Assembly (NCBI GenBank): GCA_035293805.1
Contig: DATGMD010000060.1
Location: forward strand, 310,001 to 374,000
Origin: JAJPHF01 sp035293805
Lineage (GTDB): Bacteria; Chloroflexota; UBA6077; JAJPHF01
Direction of reading: 5' to 3'
Length of the DNA stretch: 64,000 nt
A program made the position numbers and the translations under genes. The notes under the pieces were generated by a model, which saw nothing but the letters and a program-made list of their open reading frames with translations, had not been told where the DNA came from and did no database searches. Shown in pieces: positions 7,464 to 15,065 of this stretch (the stretch's first letter is position 1; every line of letters starts with the position of its first letter).

Positions 7464-8225
7464 TTGGCCAGTATCTCGGCCGTGCTGCCCGCTTACAACG
7501 AAGAGGCGATCATCGCCGAGACGGCGCGCGCCATGGTGACCGTACTGCGTGATCTGGTCGACGACTACGAGGTGATCGTGGTCAACGACGGCAGCCGCGA
7601 CGCCACCGCGGCGCGCGTCGCGGCGGTCGCGGCCGAGCTGCCGGCGGTGCGGCTGGTGAGCCACGCGGTGAACCGCGGGTACGGCTCGGCGTTGGCGACG
7701 GGCTTCTCGGCCGCCACGAAGGACTGGATCTTTCTTACCGACGGCGACAAGCAGTTCGACGCGCGCGAGATCGCCGGGTTCATTCCCGAGATGCAAGATG
7801 CCGACCTGGTCGTCGGCGTCCGCCAGCCGCGCCGCGATCCGCTCCCGCGGCGCCTGAACGGCTGGGGGTGGAACCTGCTGGTGCGGCTGCTGTTCGGGCC
7901 GGTGGCCCGGGACGTGGACTGCGCGTTCAAGCTGTTCCGCCGCGAGGTGTGGGAGGCGGTCCAGGTCGAATCGGGCGGGGCCACGTTCAGCGCCGAGTTC
8001 CTCGTCAAGGCACGGCGCGCCGGGTTCCGCCTGCGCGAGCGCCGCGTCACGCACCTGCCGCGTACAGCGGGGCGGGCGACCGGCGCTCGGCCCGACGTGA
8101 TCCTGCGCGCCTTCCGCGATCTCTTCCGCCTGCGCCTTAGCCTGCCGCCCCGGACGCCGCCCGCCACGGCGCTGGCCGCCTACGGGCGGGTGCCGCCCCA
8201 GGGCGGGGGGGCGGAGCCGGGTTGA
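7464..8225 (+). CDS. Family 2 glycosyltransferase (dolichol-phosphate mannose synthase-like)
   Basis: A 253-residue GT-A enzyme. VLPAYNEEAIIAETA is the N-terminal nucleotide-sugar strand, EVIVVNDGSRDATAARV follows, and FLTDGDKQFD holds the metal-binding acidic motif (usually DADxQ, here DGDKQ). The later DVDCAFKLFRRE is typical of polyprenyl-phosphate sugar transferases. No C-terminal membrane domain is seen, so it is probably a soluble or peripheral enzyme loading a lipid carrier. TTG 7464 is supported by AAGGAGAG. It overlaps the next glycosyltransferase by TTGA, which points to a two-gene operon. Confidence 0.87.
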   Translation: MASISAVLPAYNEEAIIAETARAMVTVLRDLVDDYEVIVVNDGSRDATAARVAAVAAELPAVRLVSHAVNRGYGSALATGFSAATKDWIFLTDGDKQFDAREIAGFIPEMQDADLVVGVRQPRRDPLPRRLNGWGWNLLVRLLFGPVARDVDCAFKLFRREVWEAVQVESGGATFSAEFLVKARRAGFRLRERRVTHLPRTAGRATGARPDVILRAFRDLFRLRLSLPPRTPPATALAAYGRVPPQGGGAEPG

Positions 8226-9526
8226 GCCGGCGCGCGCCGACGGCCCTGCCGTCGGCCCCCGCCGAGCCCGTTGCCCCGCAGCCGACCGCCGCCAGCGCGC
8301 CCCGGGGCCACGGCACGTCTCACACGGCTGCTGGCTGCCGCGTCCTCACGATTGCTCCCACGCCGTTCTTCGGCGATTACGGCTGCCACGTCCGCATCCT
8401 GGAGGAGATGCGAGCGCTCCAGGCCGCCGGCCACCGCCCGACGCTATACACTTACCCTTACGGGCGAGCCGTGGCGGACGTGGTAGTCCGCCGCACGCCG
8501 CGCCCGCCTGGGCGCTGGCACGCGCGGCCCGGCTCGTCGCGCCACAAGCTCTACCTCGACGCGCTGCTGGGCGCCACGGCGCTGCGTGGCCTCGGGCGCA
8601 CGCGGCCGGACGTCGTCCACGGCCACCTGCACGAGGGTGCCTTCATTGGCTACCCGCTCAGCCGGCTGGCGCGCGCGCCGCTGGTGTTCGACTTTCAGGG
8701 CAGCCTGACCGCCGAGATGGTGGACCACGGCTTCCTGCGTCCGGCGAGCCGCTGGTACGGCCCCATGCGCCGGCTGGAGGCGGCGATCAACCGCCTGGCC
8801 GACGCGGTCGTCACGAGCACCCGCCACGCGGCGGACTTGCTGGTACGCGAGTTCGGCTGTCCCGCGCGCCGCATCACCGTCGTGCCCGACGGCGTGAACG
8901 TGGCGCGATTCGCGCCGGCCGCGCCGGGCTCGGCGCGCGCGGCGCGGGTGGCGGCGCTGCGCGGCCGGCTGGGCCTACCCCCCGGGGCGCCGGTCGTCGT
9001 GTACCTGGGGCTGTTGGCCGAGTACCAGGGCCTATCGCTGCTGCTGCAAGCGGCGCGGCGGGTGCTGGCCGCCGAGCCGGACGTCTACTTCCTCTTGCTG
9101 GGCTACCCGGGCCAGGCCTACTATAGCGCGCAGGCGGCTGCGCTGGACATCGGCGCGCGCGTGGTCCTGCCCGGCCGGGTGCCCTATGAGCAGGCGCCTG
9201 ACTACCTGGCGCTCGGGACGGTCGCCGTGGCGCCCAAGGTGTCGGCGACCGAGGGCAACGGCAAAGTGCTGAACTACATGGCGATGGCGCTGCCGGTCGT
9301 CGCCTTCGACGCCCCGGTGAACCGCGAGCTGCTGGGCGACCTTGGCCTGTACGCGCCCCTCGGCGATGTCGGCGCCCTCGGCGACGCGCTGCTGGCCGCG
9401 CTGCGCGACCCCGGCGCCGCGCGGGCGTGCGGCCAGGCGCTGCGCGCCCGGGCCGCCGCCCACCTCTCATGGGACGCCGCGGCCGCCCGCCTGGACGCCG
9501 TCTATCGCCGCCTGGTGACCGCCTGA
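8222..9526 (+). CDS. GT4-type (family 1) glycosyltransferase
   Basis: A 434-residue GT-B enzyme. The N-terminal domain contains PTPFFGDYGCHVRILEEMRALQ and RPDVVHGHLHEGAFIGYPL. The C-terminal Rossmann domain contains VPDGVNVARF, VVYLGLLAEYQGLSLLLQA and the end region PKVSATEGNGKVLNYMAMAL. There the E..GNGKVLNYMAM stretch matches the EX7E donor-binding element of GT4 enzymes. The acceptor is unknown. The first 35 residues are low-complexity, so a later start is possible. It is translationally coupled to the GT2 gene upstream, and together they would build a surface glycan or glycolipid. Confidence 0.88.
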   Translation: MSRRAPTALPSAPAEPVAPQPTAASAPRGHGTSHTAAGCRVLTIAPTPFFGDYGCHVRILEEMRALQAAGHRPTLYTYPYGRAVADVVVRRTPRPPGRWHARPGSSRHKLYLDALLGATALRGLGRTRPDVVHGHLHEGAFIGYPLSRLARAPLVFDFQGSLTAEMVDHGFLRPASRWYGPMRRLEAAINRLADAVVTSTRHAADLLVREFGCPARRITVVPDGVNVARFAPAAPGSARAARVAALRGRLGLPPGAPVVVYLGLLAEYQGLSLLLQAARRVLAAEPDVYFLLLGYPGQAYYSAQAAALDIGARVVLPGRVPYEQAPDYLALGTVAVAPKVSATEGNGKVLNYMAMALPVVAFDAPVNRELLGDLGLYAPLGDVGALGDALLAALRDPGAARACGQALRARAAAHLSWDAAAARLDAVYRRLVTA

Positions 9527-9607
9527 GAGCCGGTGTGCTACGCTGGAGGCATAGGACGGGCGGGTGCCCGCGCGGGTACCGTATTGCCGCTTGCTTGGAG
9601 GAGCGCG

Positions 9608-10636
9608 ATGAAGGATTTACTCGTCGTCGACGCGGACGGGCACGTCCGCGACAACGAGAGCGAGTTGAAGCGCTACCTGGCGCCCCAATGGGCACGGCGG
9701 ACCTTGCTCCTCCCGAAGGACGCGCACGACCGCGACCTGGGCGGCCAACTGGGCAAGCGCGACGTGGACGTCCGGACGATGCTGCAGGACATGGACGTCG
9801 AGGGCATCGACGTATCGATCCTGTATCCGACGAACGCGCTGTTCATCGGCGAGGTGCGCGAGCGCGACTACGCGGCGGCGCTGTGCCAGGCGTACAACAA
9901 CTGGCTGCACGACTACTGCCAGGCGGACGCGCGGCGGCTGAAGGGCGTGGCGTTGCTGCCGCTGCAGGACGTGGAGGCGGCAGTCCGCGAGGTCAACCGC
10001 GCCGTGACCGACCTGGGCATGGTCGGCGCAATGTTCCCGACCTACCTGCGCTACGGCCCGCGCAGCGTCGGCGATCCGTACTACGACCCGCTCTATGCGG
10101 CATGCGAGCGGCTCGGCGTGCCGGTGGCCTACCACGCGACGGGCAGCGAGCGCGGCGAGGCGCGCTTCGACACGTTCCTGGGGCTGCACCTGTTCTCGCA
10201 CGTGCCGGAACAGATGATCAGCCTGACCAACGTGGTGCTCGGCGGCGTGCTGGAGCGGTTTCCGCGGCTGGTGGTGGGCTTCATGGAGGCGGGCTGTGGC
10301 TGGCTCCCGTTCTGGATGGAGCACATGGACGAGGAGTACGAGAAGCGGCCCCACGAGGCACCGCTGCTGAAGGGTGAGCCCAGCGAGTACGTGAAGAGCG
10401 GCCGCGTGTACATCGGCTGTGAGCCCGAGGAGTCGTTGATCCCGCTGGCGGCCGAGTGGATCGGCGAGGGCCAGATTCTCTACGCCTCCGACTACCCGCA
10501 CTGGGACATGGCCTGGCCGCACAGCGTCGCCGCCATCCGCGACCGGACCGACATGCCGGAGGCGCTGAAGCGCAAGGTGCTGGCCGAGAACGCGCTGCGG
10601 TTCTACGGTCTGGGCGCGCCGGTGACGGCGGGGTAG
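9608..10636 (+). CDS. Amidohydrolase-2 (ACMSD-like) family metal-dependent hydrolase
   Basis: A 342-residue TIM-barrel hydrolase. It opens with VVDADGHVRDNES, where DxH supplies the first metal ligands. RLKGVALLPLQDVEAAVREV follows, then PVAYHATGS (His ligand), FPRLVVGFMEAGCGWLPFWM, and the final ILYASDYPHWD with the catalytic Asp. Members decarboxylate or hydrolyse varied aromatic and lactone substrates, and the actual substrate is not readable from sequence. ATG 9608 follows a strong GGAGGAG site. The PAC2 gene begins 20 bases downstream, so the two may share a transcript. Confidence 0.88.
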   Translation: MKDLLVVDADGHVRDNESELKRYLAPQWARRTLLLPKDAHDRDLGGQLGKRDVDVRTMLQDMDVEGIDVSILYPTNALFIGEVRERDYAAALCQAYNNWLHDYCQADARRLKGVALLPLQDVEAAVREVNRAVTDLGMVGAMFPTYLRYGPRSVGDPYYDPLYAACERLGVPVAYHATGSERGEARFDTFLGLHLFSHVPEQMISLTNVVLGGVLERFPRLVVGFMEAGCGWLPFWMEHMDEEYEKRPHEAPLLKGEPSEYVKSGRVYIGCEPEESLIPLAAEWIGEGQILYASDYPHWDMAWPHSVAAIRDRTDMPEALKRKVLAENALRFYGLGAPVTAG

Positions 10637-10655
10637 TCGTGGGGGAGGCGGACGG

Positions 10656-11576
10656 ATGGCGGAGTACCTGACCGTCGACGAGCAGCCGCAACTGCGCAAC
10701 CCGACCATGCTGGTGGCCTTCGCCGGCTGGCCCGACGCCGGCGAGGTCGCCTCGGGCTCGATGCGCTACCTGCTGCGGAAGCTGCGCGCGCGCAAGTTCG
10801 CCTCGATCGACCCCGAGGAGTTCTACGACTTCACCGAGACGCGCCCGACGACCAAGCTGCGCACGCCCTGGCAGCGCGACATTCGCTGGCCGCGCAACGA
10901 GTTCCACTACTACGTGCGGCGTGGCGAGGGATCCGACTTCGTGCTGTTCTTAGGGCGCGAGCCGAACCTGCGTTGGCGCACGTACATCGACGTGGTGCTG
11001 GGCCTGGCCGAGCGGTGCGGCGTGGAGCGCGTGGTGTCGTTGGGGGGCACCTTCGATCAGGTCACGCATACGGGCGAGCCACGGGTGAGCGGCACCGCGA
11101 TGGACGCCGCGCTCCGCACGGCGATGCAGAGGATGGGGCTGTCGCCCTCGCGCTACGAGGGCCCGACGAGCATCCACTCGGCGCTCGGCGACGCCTGCCA
11201 GCAGCGCGGGCTGCCTTCGGGCAGCCTATGGGGCCATGCGCCGCACTACCTGCAGGCCGCGCCGAACGTGAAGGTATGCTACGGCATGCTGCGCAAGCTG
11301 TCGGCGCTCCTCGACTTGCCCGTGGACCTGGAAGAGCTGCGCCGGGCGGCCGAGGCGCTGGAGGTGCGCGTCGAGCGCCTGCTCGCCGACAACGCCGAGC
11401 TGCGGGAGTACGTGCGCCAGCTGGATGCGGGCGCGCTGGCGAGCGACGAGGAGCCCGCGCCGGCCGCCGACGAGCCGCCCGCCGAGATTCCCAGCCCGGA
11501 GGCGGTGGTGGCCGAGCTAGAGGAGTTCCTGCGCCAGCAGCAGCGGCGCCCGGATGACGACGCGCCGCGGAGCTGA
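10656..11576 (+). CDS. PAC2-family protein
   Basis: A 306-residue protein of the PAC2 (proteasome assembly chaperone 2-like) family. NPTMLVAFAGWPDAGEVASG is the family N-terminus, GVERVVSLGGTFDQVTHTG and PSRYEGPTSIHSAL form the core, and GHAPHYLQAAPN is near the end. The bacterial members have no settled function. The C-terminal third is an acidic, coiled-coil-like extension (RRAAEALEVRVERLLADNAE, then Glu/Pro-rich) that many homologs also carry. A 13-bp hairpin follows the stop, so this ends the transcription unit. Confidence 0.86.
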   Translation: MAEYLTVDEQPQLRNPTMLVAFAGWPDAGEVASGSMRYLLRKLRARKFASIDPEEFYDFTETRPTTKLRTPWQRDIRWPRNEFHYYVRRGEGSDFVLFLGREPNLRWRTYIDVVLGLAERCGVERVVSLGGTFDQVTHTGEPRVSGTAMDAALRTAMQRMGLSPSRYEGPTSIHSALGDACQQRGLPSGSLWGHAPHYLQAAPNVKVCYGMLRKLSALLDLPVDLEELRRAAEALEVRVERLLADNAELREYVRQLDAGALASDEEPAPAADEPPAEIPSPEAVVAELEEFLRQQQRRPDDDAPRS

Positions 11577-11598
11577 GCGCGGCTGCCCCGAACGCCAG

Positions 11599-11630
11599 GA
11601 GCCCCCTCGCCAACTCCGGCGAGGGGGCTC
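11599..11630 (+). terminator. Perfect 13-bp hairpin after the PAC2 gene
   Basis: GAGCCCCCTCGCC (11599-11611) pairs without mismatch with 11618-11630 around a six-base loop. No U-run follows (CGTGTTGTCG), so it may stall polymerase or protect the 3' end. Placement 22 bases after the stop supports a terminator role. Confidence 0.7.
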
Positions 11631-11760
11631 CGTGTTGTCGCCAGTGAAGAGACCGCGTTGGGACAGCTGGCGGCGGTGACTCAGGGGTAAGCCAAGGGGC
11701 CTCCGTCGACGGGAGCCGCTGGGAGCCAGCGGCCCCGTCGACGCCGACCGGCGTCCGCGC

Positions 11761-12315
11761 CTACCGGCAGATCGTGACCAGCAGCCTGGGCGTGCATGTC
11801 CGCCCACTCAGCAAACCTACGTTAAACAGGGTCACCCCCAGCGGCGGCAGCGGCGGCAGCGGCGGGGCCAGGAACAGCGGCGGGCCGTACGCCCACGGCC
11901 AGGTCCCGCCGGTCATGGCGCTGATCTGCCACAGCGGCATACCCGCCCACCAGGGCCACGGCGAGCCCGTCGGGGGCAACATGCCAATGCCGCCCGGCAT
12001 GCCAAAACCGCTCCACATGCGGCGGTGGTGGCGGCGCATGCGGCCGGCGTCGTCGCTGCTCGAGCCGGTGGACTGGTCGTCCGACGACGCCTGCTGCAGG
12101 GTCGCCCACGGCGTCATGCCCGTGCCGTCCATGGACATATAGCCCCAGCCGTCGGACTGGGCCGGGTTGCTGGTGCCGGTCTGCGCGGGGGTCAGTACCG
12201 CGGCCGGGCTGGATGGGTTCGCTGCCGTGCTCGTCCCGGCCGCCGAGGCGGGCACCACCGTAGCGGTGGCGGTCAGGGCGAGCACCCCTAGGATTGAAGC
12301 GAGTCGGAGCTTCAC
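11761..12315 (-). CDS. Secreted Pro/Gly/Trp-rich protein of unknown function
   Basis: About 184 residues with a clear signal peptide (KLRLASILGVLALTATATVV, then PASAAG). The mature part has a Ser/Asp-rich stretch (SSDDQSTGSSSDD), a basic patch (RMRRHHRRMW) and a Met/Gly/Pro/Trp-rich segment, including PWPWWAGMPLW. The C-terminal end contains a hydrophobic Pro-rich run and a single Cys. I do not recognise a family. GTG 12315 is preceded by GGGAGGTG. A minus-strand TATAAT at 12399-12394 may be its promoter, divergent from the ATPase gene. Confidence 0.6.
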   Translation of the reverse strand: MKLRLASILGVLALTATATVVPASAAGTSTAANPSSPAAVLTPAQTGTSNPAQSDGWGYMSMDGTGMTPWATLQQASSDDQSTGSSSDDAGRMRRHHRRMWSGFGMPGGIGMLPPTGSPWPWWAGMPLWQISAMTGGTWPWAYGPPLFLAPPLPPLPPLGVTLFNVGLLSGRTCTPRLLVTICR

Positions 12316-12568
12316 GGTTGACACCTCCCTCTTCCAAAGCGTGTCGCGACCCCTGAGGTGAGCCGAAGCGCCAGCCGAACAACGCGCCAACCCATTATAC
12401 CGATGCTGTACGTGTGCGGTGTGAATTCCGGCGCGCTCGGCCCGTCCGCGGCCCCGCGCTGCAGTGCATTTTCCGTGCCGGGCACACATCGCGGGACGGC
12501 CCGTTTGGGGGCCGCCGCACGCCAGTGTAGAATCCAACAGCCACAGACTACGAGCACCGGGGGCACGT
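12316..12568. promoter_or_regulatory. Divergent promoter region
   Basis: This 253-base gap separates the secreted-protein gene (-) and the ATPase gene (+). Minus-strand TATAAT at 12399-12394 and plus-strand TGTAGAAT (-10 at about 12528-12533) are the visible promoter elements. No other gene is seen. Confidence 0.5.
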
Positions 12569-13996
12569 GTGGCCGAAACGATGCGGGCGACGGCGGCGGA
12601 AGCGAGCCAGCTGGCCGCGATCAGTGCGCGCGCCGACGAGCTGGCGCTCTTCCGTGCCGTGCTGGACGACGAGGTGGGCCAGGCCTTCCGGGCCTTGCTC
12701 GTCGCGCTGGCCGAGCAGACCAGCTCACGGAGCGCGCGCGCCTGCTGGGGACGGCTGTTCACCCTGTTGGCGGCCGAGGCCGAGCTGGCGGCCGAGCCGC
12801 TGGTCGGCGACGCTTGGCAGAATCATCTCCTCGACCGCTTACTGGCCGACGACAACCCATTCAGCCGCAAGGCGCAGCGCGCGCCGCTGGACGCGATGGG
12901 GAGCGCGCTGGTAGGCCAGGCGTACGTGGAGCTGGCGGCGCTGCACGGCCTGATCGCCCTCGATGCCCATGCACTCCAGACGGCGGCGCTCCGGGTCGCG
13001 CCGCACGAACGCTGGCTGGGCTGGGACGGGTTCCGCCCGCTGGGGGCCGATACGGCGCCGCGCGACCCGGCGGCACACGCGCTTAAACAGCGGCTGCTCG
13101 CGGCCGCCGACTGGGGTCCGCTGCTGCCCGCGCTCGCCGAGCACTATGCGCGCGCCGGCACGGGGCTGTTTGCTCGCTACCGCGCGTTCCGCTGGGAGCG
13201 CGCCGACGGTCGCGGCTACCTGGAGGGGATCGCCCATCCCGATACGCCGCGCCTGGACGATCTGGTGGGCTACGAGGCCGAGCGCGACCTACTGCTCCGC
13301 AACACGGAGCACTTCCTGGCCGGCTACCCCGCGAACAACGTGCTGCTCTACGGCGACCGCGGCACGGGCAAGTCGTCTACCGTGCGCGCGCTGCTGACCG
13401 CTTATAGCGACCGGGGCCTGCGCCTCGTCGAGGTCGCCAAGGCGCACCTGCCCGACCTGCCGCGGCTGCTCGACCTCCTGCGGGACCGTCGCGAGCGCTT
13501 CATCCTGTTCGTCGACGATCTCAGCTTCCACGAGACGGAGACGGAGTTCAAGGAGCTGAAAGCCGTGCTGGAGGGCGGGCTGGAGGCGCGGCCGCCGAAC
13601 GTGCTGCTCTACGCCACGTCCAACCGCCGCCACCTGGTGCAGGAACGCTTCGAGGACCGCGCGGGCGCCGTCAACGGCGAGCTGCACGGCGTGGACACGG
13701 CGCAGGAGAAGCTGTCGCTCAGCGATCGCTTCGGCATCACGCTGACCTTCGTGGCGCCCGACCAGGACCGCTACCTGACGATCGTGCGCGCGCTCGCCGC
13801 CGCTCGCGCCCTGCCGATCGACGCGGACGAGCTGCGGCGCCGCGCGCTGGCCTGGGCCCTGCGCCACAAGGGCCGCTCGGGCCGCACCGCGCGCCAGTTT
13901 GTCGACTACCTGACCGGCGAGCTGGGCCTGGCGGCGAGCGCCTGCGAGGTTCAGGGATCAGGCGCGAGCAGCGAGGGGGCGGAGGCCAGGACTTAG
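12569..13996 (+). CDS. DUF815 AAA+ ATPase
   Basis: About 475 residues. The N-terminal half is a helical region (residues 1-235). The C-terminal half is an AAA+ module: DDLVGYEAERDLLLRNTEHF, Walker A YGDRGTGKSSTVRAL, Walker B RFILFVDDLSF, then LYATSNRRHLV and LSDRFGITLTF with a sensor/arginine-finger-like region. This arrangement matches the uncharacterised DUF815 ATPase family. No partner gene is obvious. GTG 12569 is used because it follows a TAGAAT -10 by about 35 bases. ATG 12581 is an alternative. Confidence 0.85.
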   Translation: MAETMRATAAEASQLAAISARADELALFRAVLDDEVGQAFRALLVALAEQTSSRSARACWGRLFTLLAAEAELAAEPLVGDAWQNHLLDRLLADDNPFSRKAQRAPLDAMGSALVGQAYVELAALHGLIALDAHALQTAALRVAPHERWLGWDGFRPLGADTAPRDPAAHALKQRLLAAADWGPLLPALAEHYARAGTGLFARYRAFRWERADGRGYLEGIAHPDTPRLDDLVGYEAERDLLLRNTEHFLAGYPANNVLLYGDRGTGKSSTVRALLTAYSDRGLRLVEVAKAHLPDLPRLLDLLRDRRERFILFVDDLSFHETETEFKELKAVLEGGLEARPPNVLLYATSNRRHLVQERFEDRAGAVNGELHGVDTAQEKLSLSDRFGITLTFVAPDQDRYLTIVRALAAARALPIDADELRRRALAWALRHKGRSGRTARQFVDYLTGELGLAASACEVQGSGASSEGAEART

Positions 13997-14040
13997 GGGC
14001 CCAGCGGCACGCCCTGCGCGGATGGGCTGCCCCCGACCCT

Positions 14041-14940
14041 CTATGCCTCACTCCCGTCCCCAGGCGCCTGGAGCGCCCGCACCTCGATCTGGCCATCGCG
14101 CACCCGCGTCTCAAGGCACACCTCGGGGAAGGTGGCGGGGCCGCTCAGGACGCGGCCGTCGTCCAGGGCGAAACACGAGCCGTGCCACGGGCAGACGATC
14201 CCCTCGCCCTCGACGTGGCCCTCGGCGAGCGGGCCGCCCAGGTGGGAGCAGACGCCGTTGAGCGCGTACACCCTCGTGTCCTTGCGCACGAGCACCACCT
14301 GCATGCCGTTCACCTCGGCGCCCCGCGGGGTGTCGGACGGGAGGTCGGGCGCGGCGTACACGGGCGTCCAGTCGGCCGGCGGCTGTACGCCTGCCGCGTG
14401 GTCCACGCCGATGCGCTGCTGGAAGACCAGCTCGCCGCCGAGGTAGGCCGAGACCGTCGCCACCGCGTAGCCGAGCGCCGCGTAGCCGCGGCCCGCAGCG
14501 CGATTGCCCCCGCGCCGGCTCAGCAGCGACGCGGTGTACAGCAGCGCGGCCCCGGTGTTCAGCAGGCCGTGGACGAGGCCGACGCGGCGCGCGGGATCGT
14601 CGGTATCGTGCCAGTCGGTCAGGCCGGTGACGGCCGCGCCCGCGGCGCCGACGAGGCCCAGCGTTACCGCGGCATCCGCGCCGGGGCCTAGCTCGTCGCG
14701 CCCGCTCAGCCCCTCCAGCGCGTCGAGCGCCAGCGCGACGGTCCAGGCGCCGACCGGCACATCGGTAAGCGCGGGGTGCAGCGGGTGGCCGAGCCAGACG
14801 CCGTGCAGGAAATCTTTCACCGCCTGGCCGTTCGAGCCGGCGGCGGTGAAGGCCGTTCCGACTGCCTGCTGGAGCGTGTTGGCCAGCGGCTCCAGCCAGG
14901 CCTGATTGCCAAGCGCCTCGACGAGCCCCTTCGCCGCCAT
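14041..14940 (-). CDS. DUF2231 membrane protein fused to a Rieske [2Fe-2S] domain
   Basis: About 299 residues. The N-terminal two thirds form a DUF2231-type membrane domain with several hydrophobic helices. They start after WLGHPLHPALTDVPVGAWTV and include an HDTDDPARRVGLVHGLLNTG segment. The C-terminal about 100 residues are a Rieske domain with the cluster ligands in CSHLGGPL and CPWHGSCF (CxH and CxxH), followed by LDDGRVLSGPATFP. Electron transfer at the membrane is likely, but the partner is unknown. ATG 14940 has an excellent AAAGGAGG site. It is transcribed in the same direction as, and downstream of, the hydantoinase gene. Confidence 0.87.
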   Translation of the reverse strand: MAAKGLVEALGNQAWLEPLANTLQQAVGTAFTAAGSNGQAVKDFLHGVWLGHPLHPALTDVPVGAWTVALALDALEGLSGRDELGPGADAAVTLGLVGAAGAAVTGLTDWHDTDDPARRVGLVHGLLNTGAALLYTASLLSRRGGNRAAGRGYAALGYAVATVSAYLGGELVFQQRIGVDHAAGVQPPADWTPVYAAPDLPSDTPRGAEVNGMQVVLVRKDTRVYALNGVCSHLGGPLAEGHVEGEGIVCPWHGSCFALDDGRVLSGPATFPEVCLETRVRDGQIEVRALQAPGDGSEA

Positions 14941-15065
14941 GCGTCGCCTCCTTTCGTCGGGCCGAACGCGCGGAGGCCGGCAAGGCTGCCGGGCCGTCCG
15001 CCGCGCCGTGCGGCCCTCCGCAAGTTTCGCGCCGTGGCGGAGTCGTGCCAACGGAGCCTGACGGC

